Assembly: GCF_014843005.1 (NCBI RefSeq)
Contig: NZ_JACYXM010000005.1
Coordinates: forward strand, 1-64,000
DNA: 64,000 nt
Source of the DNA: Rhodanobacter sp. DHG33
GTDB lineage: Bacteria; Pseudomonadota; Gammaproteobacteria; Xanthomonadales; Rhodanobacteraceae
Reading direction: 5' to 3'
The translations under genes and the position numbers were made by a program. Below the pieces are notes generated by a model. That model saw nothing but the letters and a program-made list of their open reading frames with translations, did not search any database and had not been told where the DNA came from. Shown in pieces: positions 53,708-64,000 of the stretch (position 1 is the first letter of the stretch; each line of letters starts with the position of its first letter).

Positions 53708-56161
53708 GTGACGCGCAAGCTCCCTCCACGCCGCCTGCTGGCGGTTGCCGCTGCCCTCGCCCTGATCGGCGGCCCGGCCGAAGCCGGTAGCGGCGGCCCG
53801 CATCGCAGCACCTCGCTGGACGGCAGCGAACAGGCCTGTCCGCTGGGCTCCTTCACCTGCCCGCCGCGTCCGTACAACTACGTCATGTGCCACCCCAACG
53901 CCATGCTGGAGTTCTACGACCCCACGCTGAGCAAGGACAGCGGCGCCCGCGAAACCAGCAAGACCTATGTGTCGGCGAAGCACGTCGACAGCGCCGACCA
54001 GACGGTCTATCACTTGACCGGCGATGTACGCATGGATCGAGCTGATCAACGGCTGCAGGCGGACACGGTTGACTACAACGACGACACCACCGACTACGAC
54101 GCACGCGGCAATGTGCGCTACCAGGACTACGCGCAGCTGATGTCCTCCACGCACGCACGCGGCAACGACGCCTCGGGCGTCGGTATCGCCGACGACGTGC
54201 GCTACCAGATGCTGACTTCGCGCGGCAACGGCGTGGCCCGCCAGGCGCAGGAGCTCGACGTCCAGCACACCCGCTACACGCAGGCCACCTATTCCACTTG
54301 CGATGTCGGCCACCATCTGTGGGAATTTCGCGGCCAGTCCATCGTGATGGACAAGGTCAACGGCGTGGGCGTGGCGCGCGACTCCACTTTCCGTGTCGGC
54401 AACGTGCCGCTGCTGTATCTGCCCTGGTTCAGTTTCCCGCTCGACAACCGGCGCAAGACCGGCTTCCTTTACCCGGTCATCGGCCACAGCGGCCACTCGG
54501 GCTATGTCCTCAGCGCGCCGTTCTACCTGAACCTGGCGCCGAACTACGACGCCACGCTGGACCCGCGCATCTACACCTCGCGCGGCGTGATGCTGGACAC
54601 CGAATTCCGCTACCTGCTGCCCGGCAGCAACGGCACGTTCGACGTGCAGTACCTGCCGAACGACCACGGCACGAACGACGTGGGCACCACCGCCAACACG
54701 CCCGGCACGGACCGCTACCGCTACACCATCAAGGACACCACCCACCTGTGGGGCAGTTGGAATTTCACCACTTCGATCGACCGTAGCTCGGACAACAATT
54801 TCTTCTACGACTTCGGGAACCAACTGGGCGGCCCGCCGATCTACATACTCACCTCCAACGCCCAGGTGGCTGGCAGTGGGAAGTGGGGGACTGCGTGGTG
54901 GAACGCATCGGTAGGCGGCGACGCCTACCAGAACATGAACCCGTTCCTCACCGATGCGTCGCTGCCCTACCGGCAGTTGCCGTACGGCAATTTCAACTTC
55001 GACTGGCCGATCAATAACTGGCTCGAATTCGGCATGAACAACCAGTTCGTTGCGTTCCGCAAGCCCGGCTATGTGGAAGGCAACCGCGAGGACCTGCAAC
55101 CCTACCTGGCCGCGGACTTCGGTACGCAGGGCTGGTTCGTGCGCCCACGCGTGGAATGGCGCTATACCGACTACCAGCTCAGCAACGGCTACCAGCAGTA
55201 CGGCTACTTCGGCCTGCTCGGCAGCGGCCTGTCGTCGCCCTTCACCCAGCAGTCGCCCAGCCGCTCGATGCCCATCGTCGACGTGGACAGCGGTCTGGTG
55301 TTCGACCGCAACATCTCGCTGTTCGGCAACGACTACACGCAGACGCTGGAACCGCGGTTGTATTACCTGTACGCGCCATACCGCGATCAGAACAACCTGC
55401 CGCTGTTCGACAGTGCGCTGATGACGTTCGACTACTGGCAGCTGTTCTCCACCAACCAGTTCGCCGGCGCCGACCGCCAGATGAACGCGAACAACCTCAC
55501 GGCCGCCATCACCACCCGCCTGCTCGACGACAGCGGCGTGGAACAGTTGTCTGCCAGCTTCGGCCAGATCCGCTATTTCACCCCGCAGCGGGTGCAGATG
55601 CCGATCGGCTCGAACACCGTGGCGCCCATCACCGACTGGAGCGGCTCGGCCTACGTCGCCCAGATCGACATGCAGCTCAACGACCGCTGGCGCGCCAGCA
55701 CCTCCTACCAGTGGTCCCCCAATACCCACGACACGCAGATGGCGATGTTCCAGCTGCAGGGGCGTGTGGGCACGGACGGCATAATCAACTTCGCCTACCG
55801 CTACCGCCAGGGGCTGATGGATCAATACACCGTTTCGGGTGTCTATCCCCTGTCCGACCGCTGGCGCCTGATCGGCTCGTGGACGTATGCGGAACCGCTC
55901 AAGGGCGTGACCAACTCGCTGAAGGGCACCATCGAAGCCGTAGCCGGCGTGGAATACGACAGCTGCTGCGTGACCCTGCAGCTGGTCGACCGCAGTTACG
56001 TGAACCAGGGTTACTACGGCGTCGCGCCGACCGTGCCGGTGACCGGGCCGGCCAACCTGCGCGACAACGTCGTGATGTTCCAGGTGATCTTCAAGGGCCT
56101 GGGCTCCACCAGCGGCCAGATCGATCCCCTGCTGCGCCGTGATATTCTCGGCTATCAATAA
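53708..56161 (+). CDS. lptD: LPS assembly protein LptD
   Basis: Outer-membrane barrel that inserts lipopolysaccharide together with LptE. 817 aa (E. coli 784). The signal peptide ends near AEAG; the OstA/LptA-like jellyroll covers about 85-210, then the barrel. Cysteines expected for the inter-domain disulfides are present in the N-terminus ([21 protein letters not shown]) and as the paired CC of YDSCCVTLQ late in the barrel. GTG start at 53708. First gene of the lptD-surA-pdxA-rsmA-apaG-apaH operon. Confidence 0.96.
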   Translation: MTRKLPPRRLLAVAAALALIGGPAEAGSGGPHRSTSLDGSEQACPLGSFTCPPRPYNYVMCHPNAMLEFYDPTLSKDSGARETSKTYVSAKHVDSADQTVYHLTGDVRMDRADQRLQADTVDYNDDTTDYDARGNVRYQDYAQLMSSTHARGNDASGVGIADDVRYQMLTSRGNGVARQAQELDVQHTRYTQATYSTCDVGHHLWEFRGQSIVMDKVNGVGVARDSTFRVGNVPLLYLPWFSFPLDNRRKTGFLYPVIGHSGHSGYVLSAPFYLNLAPNYDATLDPRIYTSRGVMLDTEFRYLLPGSNGTFDVQYLPNDHGTNDVGTTANTPGTDRYRYTIKDTTHLWGSWNFTTSIDRSSDNNFFYDFGNQLGGPPIYILTSNAQVAGSGKWGTAWWNASVGGDAYQNMNPFLTDASLPYRQLPYGNFNFDWPINNWLEFGMNNQFVAFRKPGYVEGNREDLQPYLAADFGTQGWFVRPRVEWRYTDYQLSNGYQQYGYFGLLGSGLSSPFTQQSPSRSMPIVDVDSGLVFDRNISLFGNDYTQTLEPRLYYLYAPYRDQNNLPLFDSALMTFDYWQLFSTNQFAGADRQMNANNLTAAITTRLLDDSGVEQLSASFGQIRYFTPQRVQMPIGSNTVAPITDWSGSAYVAQIDMQLNDRWRASTSYQWSPNTHDTQMAMFQLQGRVGTDGIINFAYRYRQGLMDQYTVSGVYPLSDRWRLIGSWTYAEPLKGVTNSLKGTIEAVAGVEYDSCCVTLQLVDRSYVNQGYYGVAPTVPVTGPANLRDNVVMFQVIFKGLGSTSGQIDPLLRRDILGYQ

Positions 56162-56192
56162 TCCGCTGTATCCCTCTTTTGGCTGCTCCCTG

Positions 56193-57560
56193 ATGAAGCG
56201 ATTCCTCGCCCCGCTCCTGTCCATCGTCGTGTTCGCGCTCGCGCTGCCTGCGCATGCCCAGCTGCTGCCGAATGCCGGCGCGGGCGTCACCTCGTCGCCC
56301 AACCAGCTGGACCGCATCGTGGCCGTGGTGAACGAGGACGTGATCCTGCAAAGCGAGCTCGACAACGCCGTGCATGCGATCCAGCAGCAGTACGCCAGCC
56401 AGCCCGGCCAGCTGCCGCCGCAGGACGTGCTGCAGAAGCAGGTGCTGGATCGCCTGATCCTGATGCGGCTGCAGCTGCAGAAGGCGGACGACCAGGGCGT
56501 GCACGTCTCCGACAACCAGGTCGACCAGGCCGTGGCCCAGGTGGCGCAGCAGAACAAGATGACCCCCGACCAGTTGCGCACCGAGGTCGAGCACACCGGG
56601 CAGGACTTTGGCGCCTTCCGCCAGCAGCTCGCCGACCAGCTGACCGTGCAGCAGCTCCACCAGAGCGTGGTGCACGACTCGGTATCGGTCACCGACAGCG
56701 AAATCGACAACCTGCTCGCCAGCCCGAACTACAAGGCCGGCGAGATCCATCTGGCGCATATCCAGGTCAGCATCCCCAGCGGAGCCGACGCCGCCGCGAT
56801 CCAGGCTTCCGCGGCCAAGGCCGAGCAGGCGATCAATGCGATCAAGGGCGGCATGGACTTCCACGCCGCGGCCATCCGCTACTCCGACGCGCCCGACGCG
56901 CTGGACGGCGGCGACCTCGGCTGGCGCCGCATGGACGAGGTGCCGCCCGCCTTCGCCGACACCGTGGCCAACATGAAGCCCGGCGACGTCAGCTCCGCGC
57001 TGCGCGGCCCCACCGGCTTCCACATCCTCAAGCTGATCGGCCAGCGCGAGCCGTCCAAGCAGATCGTCACCGAGTACCACGCACGCCAGATCCTCATCAA
57101 GCCCAGCGAGCTGATGACGTCCGATCAGGCGCAGCAGAAGGCGCAGGAGCTGTACGACCAGATCGTCAACAAGCATGCCGACTTCGCCAAGCTGGCCAAG
57201 GACAACTCCAAGGACGACACCACCGCCAACATCGGCGGCGACATGGGCTGGTTCGCCCAGGACGCCTGGGGCACCGTCGTCACCCAGCAGATCAGCCAGC
57301 TGAAGGACAACGAGGTCTCCAAGCCCTTCCAGACCGGCGACGGCAGCTGGGACATCATGCAGCTGCTGGGTACGCGCCAGAGCGACCTGACCACCCAGAT
57401 GGCACGCGACCAGGCCCGCCAGGCCATCGGCAACCGCAAGGCGGAGCAGGCCTACGACGACTTCCTGCGCGACCTGCGCGCCAACGCCTACATCAAGGTG
57501 CTGGTGCCCGAGCTGCGCGACGACACCAACACCCCGGCCGGCGCCGGAAAATCCTCCTGA
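56193..57560 (+). CDS. surA: Periplasmic peptidyl-prolyl isomerase/chaperone SurA
   Basis: Chaperone that escorts unfolded outer-membrane proteins to the Bam complex. 455 aa (E. coli 428). Signal peptide MKRFL...LPAHA (22 residues); chaperone N-domain with [18 protein letters not shown]; two parvulin domains (about 190-290 and 300-405), each with GGDLGW or GGDMGW. Start at 56193, 31 bp after lptD, placed where the signal peptide begins; the in-frame ATG at 56139 lies inside lptD. Needed for LptD itself, explaining the operon. Confidence 0.96.
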   Translation: MKRFLAPLLSIVVFALALPAHAQLLPNAGAGVTSSPNQLDRIVAVVNEDVILQSELDNAVHAIQQQYASQPGQLPPQDVLQKQVLDRLILMRLQLQKADDQGVHVSDNQVDQAVAQVAQQNKMTPDQLRTEVEHTGQDFGAFRQQLADQLTVQQLHQSVVHDSVSVTDSEIDNLLASPNYKAGEIHLAHIQVSIPSGADAAAIQASAAKAEQAINAIKGGMDFHAAAIRYSDAPDALDGGDLGWRRMDEVPPAFADTVANMKPGDVSSALRGPTGFHILKLIGQREPSKQIVTEYHARQILIKPSELMTSDQAQQKAQELYDQIVNKHADFAKLAKDNSKDDTTANIGGDMGWFAQDAWGTVVTQQISQLKDNEVSKPFQTGDGSWDIMQLLGTRQSDLTTQMARDQARQAIGNRKAEQAYDDFLRDLRANAYIKVLVPELRDDTNTPAGAGKSS

Positions 57561-57575
57561 CCGGGAGCCGCCGGC

Positions 57576-58556
57576 ATGGCGCTCCCCCGGCTCGCCGTCA
57601 CCGCTGGTGAGCCGGCAGGCGTCGGTCCGGAACTGATCGCGCGACTGGCCGCCACGCCGCTGGCGGCCGACCTGGTGGCCATCACCGATCGCGATCTGCT
57701 CGCCCGCGCTGCCGCCCGTTGCGGCCTGCGCATCGCACTGATCGACGATGACGGCACTCAGCGGGAGTACCGCGAGCCTGGCAGCCTGCGCGTGCACCAT
57801 GTGCCGCTGGGTACCGAAGAGGTTCCGGGCCAACCCGATCCACGCAATGCGCATCACGTGCTCGCCACGCTGGCCGAAGCCGCCGACGGCTGCATGGCCG
57901 GCCGCTACGCCGCCGTGGTCACCGCGCCGCTGCAAAAGGCCTCGATCAACGAAGCCGGCATCCGCTTCAGCGGCCACACCGAATTCTTCGCCGAACGCGC
58001 CAACGCCGACGTGGTGATGATGTTGGCCAGCCCCGAACTGCGCGTGGCGCTGGCCACCACGCACCTGCCGCTGGGCGCGGTACCGGCCGCCATCACGCGC
58101 GAATCGCTGGAGCGCACGCTGCGCATCGTGCACGCGGAACTGCGCGCGAAGTTCGGCATTGCCGCGCCGCGCATCGCCGTGCTGGGCCTCAATCCGCACG
58201 CCGGCGAGGGTGGCCATCTCGGCCGCGAGGAACTGGACACCATCATCCCGCTGCTGAACGCGCTGCGCGCCGAAGGCATGGCACTGATCGGCCCGTTGCC
58301 GGCCGATACCGCCTTCGTGCCCGCCCAGCGCCCACGCTACGACGCAGTGCTGGCGATGTATCACGACCAGGCGTTGCCGGTGCTCAAGAGCGAAGCCTTC
58401 GACCGCACCGTCAACCTCACCCTCGGCCTGCCTTTCATCCGCACCTCGGTCGACCATGGCACCGCGCTCGATCTAGCCGGCACGGGTCGCGCCGATCCGT
58501 CCAGCCTGATTGCCGCCGCGAACATGGCTCTGGAACTCGCCGCCCATTCCGCATGA
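57576..58556 (+). CDS. pdxA: 4-hydroxythreonine-4-phosphate dehydrogenase
   Basis: NAD-dependent enzyme of pyridoxal-phosphate synthesis, 326 aa (E. coli 329). The three metal-binding histidines are in register: His163 (THLPL), His208 (NPHAGE) and His263 (MYHDQ), against 166, 211 and 266 in E. coli. GGGAG about 9 nt upstream; 15 bp after surA and overlapping rsmA by ATGA. Confidence 0.96.
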   Translation: MALPRLAVTAGEPAGVGPELIARLAATPLAADLVAITDRDLLARAAARCGLRIALIDDDGTQREYREPGSLRVHHVPLGTEEVPGQPDPRNAHHVLATLAEAADGCMAGRYAAVVTAPLQKASINEAGIRFSGHTEFFAERANADVVMMLASPELRVALATTHLPLGAVPAAITRESLERTLRIVHAELRAKFGIAAPRIAVLGLNPHAGEGGHLGREELDTIIPLLNALRAEGMALIGPLPADTAFVPAQRPRYDAVLAMYHDQALPVLKSEAFDRTVNLTLGLPFIRTSVDHGTALDLAGTGRADPSSLIAAANMALELAAHSA

Positions 58557-59350
58557 ACCACGCTCCCGCCCGCCCCAAGAAAAGCTTCGGCCAGCACTTT
58601 CTGCATGATCGCCGCTACATCGACGACATCGTGCGCGCCATCGCGCCGCGCGCCGGCGATTTCCTCGTGGAGATCGGCCCCGGCGAAGGCGCGCTCACGC
58701 TGCCACTGCTGGCGGCCGCGCACTCGCTCACCGCGATCGAGCTGGACACCGACCTGATCCCCGCACTGAAAGACCGTGCGGCCAGCGTGGGCGAACTCGC
58801 CGTGATCCACGCCGACGTGCTCAAGGTGGACTTCGCCGCGCTGGCGCATCGTCAAGGCGTGGAGCGCCTGCGCATCGCCGGCAACCTGCCCTACTACATC
58901 TCCAGTCCGATCCTGTTCCATTGCGTGGAGCACGCGTCCGCCATCGAGGACATGCACTTCATGCTGCAGAAGGAAGTGGTCGACCGCATGGCCGCGGAGC
59001 CGGGCAGCAAGGTGTATGGCCGCCTGTCGGTGATGCTCCAGCTGGCCTGCCGCGTGGTGCCGCTGTTCGAAGTGCCGCCGGAGGCGTTCCGTCCGCCGCC
59101 GAAGGTGGATTCGGCGGTGGTGCGCGTGGTGCCGCTGGCGCCGCACGAACGCCACGACGCCGATCCCGCGCTCCTGTACGACGTGGTGAAGGCCGCCTTC
59201 GGCCAGCGCCGCAAGACGCTCAGCAACGCGCTCAAGCCGCTGCTCGACAGCGACGCCATCCGTGAAGCCGATGTGGACCCCAAGGCGCGCGCCGAAACGC
59301 TGGCGCCGGAAGACTTCGTGCGACTGGCGAAGCGGCTCGCCGCGCGCTGA
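58553..59350 (+). CDS. rsmA: 16S rRNA dimethyladenosine transferase RsmA (KsgA)
   Basis: Dimethylates two adenosines (A1518/A1519 in E. coli numbering) in helix 45 of 16S rRNA during small-subunit assembly. 265 aa. SAM-binding EIGPGEGALT (40-49) and catalytic NLPYYISSP from Asn111 (NLPYNIS in E. coli; the Asn-to-Tyr change at position four is tolerated in homologues). C-terminal helical domain with FGQRRKTLSNALK. Starts inside the pdxA stop codon. Confidence 0.96.
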   Translation: MNHAPARPKKSFGQHFLHDRRYIDDIVRAIAPRAGDFLVEIGPGEGALTLPLLAAAHSLTAIELDTDLIPALKDRAASVGELAVIHADVLKVDFAALAHRQGVERLRIAGNLPYYISSPILFHCVEHASAIEDMHFMLQKEVVDRMAAEPGSKVYGRLSVMLQLACRVVPLFEVPPEAFRPPPKVDSAVVRVVPLAPHERHDADPALLYDVVKAAFGQRRKTLSNALKPLLDSDAIREADVDPKARAETLAPEDFVRLAKRLAAR

Positions 59351-59359
59351 CCTTCACCT

Positions 59360-59398
59360 GTTCGCGACGCTGCGCGAACCGGCGTTCGCCCGTACAAT
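59360..59398 (+). promoter_or_regulatory. Hairpin and -10-like element between rsmA and apaG
   Basis: GTTCGCG and CGCGAAC (59360-59366 / 59373-59379) form a 7-bp stem. TACAAT (59393-59398) ends 6 nt before the apaG ATG, a spacing that would put the transcript start on the start codon. Confidence 0.4.
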
Positions 59399-59404
59399 CG
59401 TCGC

Positions 59405-59788
59405 ATGAGCGAAAACAATCCCTACACGATCGACGTGCAGGTCAGCAGCCGATTCGTCGCCGACCAGTCCCGACCCGACGACAACCGCTACGCGTTTGCC
59501 TACACCATCACCCTGCGCAACACCGGCAGCGTGCCCGCGCAGCTGCTGGCCCGGCACTGGGTGATCACCGACGCCAACGGCAAGGTGGAGGAGGTGCGCG
59601 GCGACGGCGTGGTGGGCGAACAACCCTGGATGCGGCCGGGCGACGATTACGAGTACACCTCCGGCGCCGTGCTGGAGACGCCGGTCGGGATCATGGGCGG
59701 CAGCTACCAGATGGTGGCCGACGACGGCACCCGTTTCGAGGCACCGATTCCGTCGTTCACGCTATCCATTCCCCGAACGCTGCACTGA
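59405..59788 (+). CDS. apaG: ApaG protein
   Basis: 127-aa protein of the ApaG/DUF525 beta-sandwich family (E. coli 125 aa). Family motifs include [22 protein letters not shown] and [13 protein letters not shown], split here by position (about 33-52 and 64-76). The biochemical role is unsettled; bacterial ApaG binds or hydrolyses nucleotides only in some reports. No ribosome-binding site precedes the ATG, consistent with a leaderless message or coupling with rsmA 54 bp upstream. It precedes apaH by 13 bp. Confidence 0.95.
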   Translation: MSENNPYTIDVQVSSRFVADQSRPDDNRYAFAYTITLRNTGSVPAQLLARHWVITDANGKVEEVRGDGVVGEQPWMRPGDDYEYTSGAVLETPVGIMGGSYQMVADDGTRFEAPIPSFTLSIPRTLH

Positions 59789-59801
59789 CGGCTGAGCAAG
59801 G

Positions 59802-60650
59802 ATGGCCACTTACGCAATCGGAGACGTGCAGGGCTGCTACCCGGAACTGCAGCGCCTGCTCGACAAGCTGCGCTTCGACCCGGCCAACGATCGGCTGTGG
59901 TTCTGCGGCGACCTGGTGAACCGCGGCGGCGAATCGCTGGCCACGCTGCGGTTGATCCACAGCCTGCGCGAGCAATGCGTCGTCACGTTAGGCAACCATG
60001 ACCTGAGCCTGCTGGCGATCGCGCTGCGCAAGCCCGAGGCGCAGGCCAAAGTGAATCCGGAACTGCGCGAAGTACTGTTCGCCGACGACGCGCCGGTGCT
60101 GTTCGAATGGCTGCGTTCGCAGAAACTGCTGCATCACGACGAGGCGCTCGGCTGGACGATGATCCATGCCGGCCTCGCACCCGTGTGGACGCTGCGCCAG
60201 GCACAGCGGGCCGCACAGGAGGTCGAACGCGAACTCTCCAGCCCGCGCCATCCGCGCATCCTGCGCAACCTGTTCGGCAACCGCCCGGCCGGCTGGTCGA
60301 GCCGCCTGCAGGGCCTGGACCGCCACCGCGCCACGATCAACCTGCTCACCCGCATGCGCTATTGCGACGTCAACGGGCGCATCGACTTCGAAGCGAAGGG
60401 CGAGCCTGGCACGCAACGGCCCGGGCTGTATCCGTGGTTCGAGGTGCCCGGCATGCGCCGGCGCGAGACGCGCATCGTCTGCGGCCACTGGTCCGCGCTC
60501 GGTCGCTTTGCCGGTCTCGGCGTGTATGCGATCGACACCGGCTGCGTGTGGGGCGGCCAGCTCACCGCGCTGCGGCTGGACGGCGAGGAGCCGCAATACA
60601 CCACCGTCGCCGCCGAACCGGAACGCAAGCGGGTACCCGGCGCGGATTGA
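59802..60650 (+). CDS. apaH: Bis(5'-nucleosyl)-tetraphosphatase, symmetrical
   Basis: Splits Ap4A to two ADP; also known to remove Np4 caps from RNA. 282 aa (E. coli 280). Calcineurin-like metal motifs GDVQG (7-11), GDLVNRG (36-42), GNHD (64-67), and later metal histidines (IHAGLAP, CGHWSA). Last gene of the lptD operon, 13 bp after apaG. Confidence 0.96.
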   Translation: MATYAIGDVQGCYPELQRLLDKLRFDPANDRLWFCGDLVNRGGESLATLRLIHSLREQCVVTLGNHDLSLLAIALRKPEAQAKVNPELREVLFADDAPVLFEWLRSQKLLHHDEALGWTMIHAGLAPVWTLRQAQRAAQEVERELSSPRHPRILRNLFGNRPAGWSSRLQGLDRHRATINLLTRMRYCDVNGRIDFEAKGEPGTQRPGLYPWFEVPGMRRRETRIVCGHWSALGRFAGLGVYAIDTGCVWGGQLTALRLDGEEPQYTTVAAEPERKRVPGAD

Positions 60651-60696
60651 CTACGCGTGCTAGCGTGATCGCTCCCCACCCGCAGGAGCCGTCCCG

Positions 60697-61473
60697 ATGG
60701 AACACCAAGGTGCCGTCGTCCAGCAGTTCGGATCGCAGGCGCAGGCCTACCTGACCAGCAGCGTGCACGCGCAGGGTCGCGACCTCGTCCAGCTCGCCGA
60801 GCTTGCCGCCCGCGTGGCCGGCGGCGCCACCGCACTCGACCTCGGTTGCGGCGCGGGCCACGCCAGCTTCGCGATGGCGCCGCACGCCGCCGAAGTGGTG
60901 GCTTACGATCTCTCTCGCGAGATGCTCGACGTGGTGTCGCAGGCCGCCGCCGCGCGCGGCCTGGCATCGGTACGCGTGCAGCACGGCTCCGCCGAAAAAT
61001 TGCCCTTCGCCGACGGCAGCTTCGCCTTCGTCGCCAGCCGCTACAGCGCCCATCACTGGGGCGATCCGGCGGCCGCATTGCGCGAAGCCGCGCGCGTACT
61101 CGCTCCCGGCGGCACGCTGTGCCTGATCGACGTGGTGGGCCCGCAGGGCCCGCATGCGGCACTGCTGGACAGCCATCTGCAGGCCGTCGAACTGTTGCGC
61201 GACACCTCGCACGTGCGCGACTACGGCCGCGCCGAATGGCGCGCCATGCTCGCCGATGCCGGCTTCGACCTGCAGGACGAGCACGACTGGCGCCTGGACA
61301 TCGGCTTCGCCAGCTGGCTCGCACGCATGCGCACGCCGCCCGTGCTGGAAGCGGCGATACGGCAATTGTTCGCGCATGCGCCCGACGAGGTGCGTGCCTA
61401 CTATCAAATCGACCCGGCAACGCTGGACTTCAGGCTCGAATCGGCGATGTTCGTGGCCCGGCGATCGGACTGA
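60697..61473 (+). CDS. Class I SAM-dependent methyltransferase
   Basis: 258-aa soluble methyltransferase of the UbiE/SmtA-like superfamily. Motif I LDLGCGAGHAS (48-57), the post-I acid (AYDLSREML), motif II/III GSFAFVASRYSAHHW and RVLAPGGTLCLID. No clue to substrate; small-molecule acceptor is likely from the fold branch. GGAG about 9 nt upstream of the ATG. A TGCTAGCGT extended -10-like sequence at about 60658-60666 suggests a promoter of its own after apaH. Confidence 0.85.
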   Translation: MEHQGAVVQQFGSQAQAYLTSSVHAQGRDLVQLAELAARVAGGATALDLGCGAGHASFAMAPHAAEVVAYDLSREMLDVVSQAAAARGLASVRVQHGSAEKLPFADGSFAFVASRYSAHHWGDPAAALREAARVLAPGGTLCLIDVVGPQGPHAALLDSHLQAVELLRDTSHVRDYGRAEWRAMLADAGFDLQDEHDWRLDIGFASWLARMRTPPVLEAAIRQLFAHAPDEVRAYYQIDPATLDFRLESAMFVARRSD

Positions 61474-61494
61474 TCCAGTCGTTCCTACAAACAA

Positions 61495-61520
61495 AAACGG
61501 CCGGGTCGCCCCGGCCGTTT
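61495..61520. terminator. Bidirectional terminator between methyltransferase gene and secA
   Basis: A perfect 11-bp stem (AAACGGCCGGG / CCCGGCCGTTT) with a TCGC loop and terminal T or A runs on both strands, between convergent genes. Confidence 0.85.
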
Positions 61521-61542
61521 CTGTGTGCGCGCCCCCGCGCGA

Positions 61543-64000
<2,458 letters not shown>

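Noticed and set aside
53213-56710. Very long minus-strand frame (about 1165 codons) covering lptD and part of surA
   Set aside because: Only its last 132 codons (msrB) are real. The rest is antisense to two unmistakable genes and lacks any recognisable motif.

Overview
The window is GC-rich chromosomal DNA of a gammaproteobacterium, most likely Lysobacterales/Xanthomonadales and probably the Rhodanobacteraceae (Dyella, Rhodanobacter or Frateuria-like). This rests on the high GC, an Oar-like TonB-dependent receptor with a C-terminal aromatic residue, the rhlB<>trxA-rho arrangement, paired UbiH/UbiI-type hydroxylases, a class II (plant-type) glutamate-cysteine ligase, and an lptD-surA-pdxA-rsmA-apaG-apaH operon. 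The genus is inference from gene content; no database was searched. No prophage, insertion sequence, CRISPR array, rRNA or tRNA was seen. This is mostly core genome, so the most informative signals lie in regulatory DNA and in a few odd proteins.

Layout. 1-3.8 kb: a TonB-dependent receptor and a long AT-rich upstream region. 3.8-12.3 kb: AMP nucleosidase, DegV protein, SDR oxidoreductase, a tiny lipoprotein, an orphan ABC ATPase, SppA, a MATE exporter and a DUF3667 membrane protein. 12.3-17.3 kb: priA (with DnaA boxes upstream), a membrane fatty-acid hydroxylase/sterol-desaturase family protein and NDH-2. 17.3-25.3 kb: one minus-strand block encoding a response regulator, histidine kinase, RND pump, membrane fusion protein and NodT outer-membrane factor. 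25.4-30.3 kb: rpoH under a perfect CIRCE element, a PKHD hydroxylase, and the ftsE-ftsX-response regulator-ung operon. 30.5-38.4 kb: rhlB, trxA, rho, a secreted alpha/beta hydrolase, a scar copied from the rho 3' end, an exported ankyrin-like protein and glutamate-cysteine ligase. 38.4-48.3 kb: M3 peptidase, a BioD cluster, fRMsr, EngB, cytochrome c4 with two lipoprotein DsbA paralogues, an EEP-family hydrolase and a dienelactone hydrolase. 48.5-53.6 kb: two ubiquinone hydroxylases, a BtuM-like cobalamin transporter with cobalamin adenosyltransferase, a histone-deacetylase family enzyme and MsrB. 53.7-64 kb: the lptD-apaH operon, a methyltransferase and secA, which runs off the right edge.

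How the parts fit. Envelope functions dominate: LptD/SurA, SecA, SppA, FtsEX, periplasmic disulfide chemistry beside cytochrome c4, and a two-component-controlled efflux pump. A stress and repair theme runs through rpoH, trxA, MsrB, fRMsr, Ung, PriA and glutathione synthesis. The strongest regulatory observations are a perfect HrcA-type CIRCE operator in front of the heat-shock sigma factor gene, opposed DnaA boxes in front of priA, and a rho leader in which a hairpin competes with pairing to the rho ribosome-binding site. No clearly new multi-gene system was found. The nearest candidates are the response regulator with an alanine at its first phosphoacceptor position, translationally tied to ftsEX and ung, and the cytochrome c4/double lipo-DsbA cluster.
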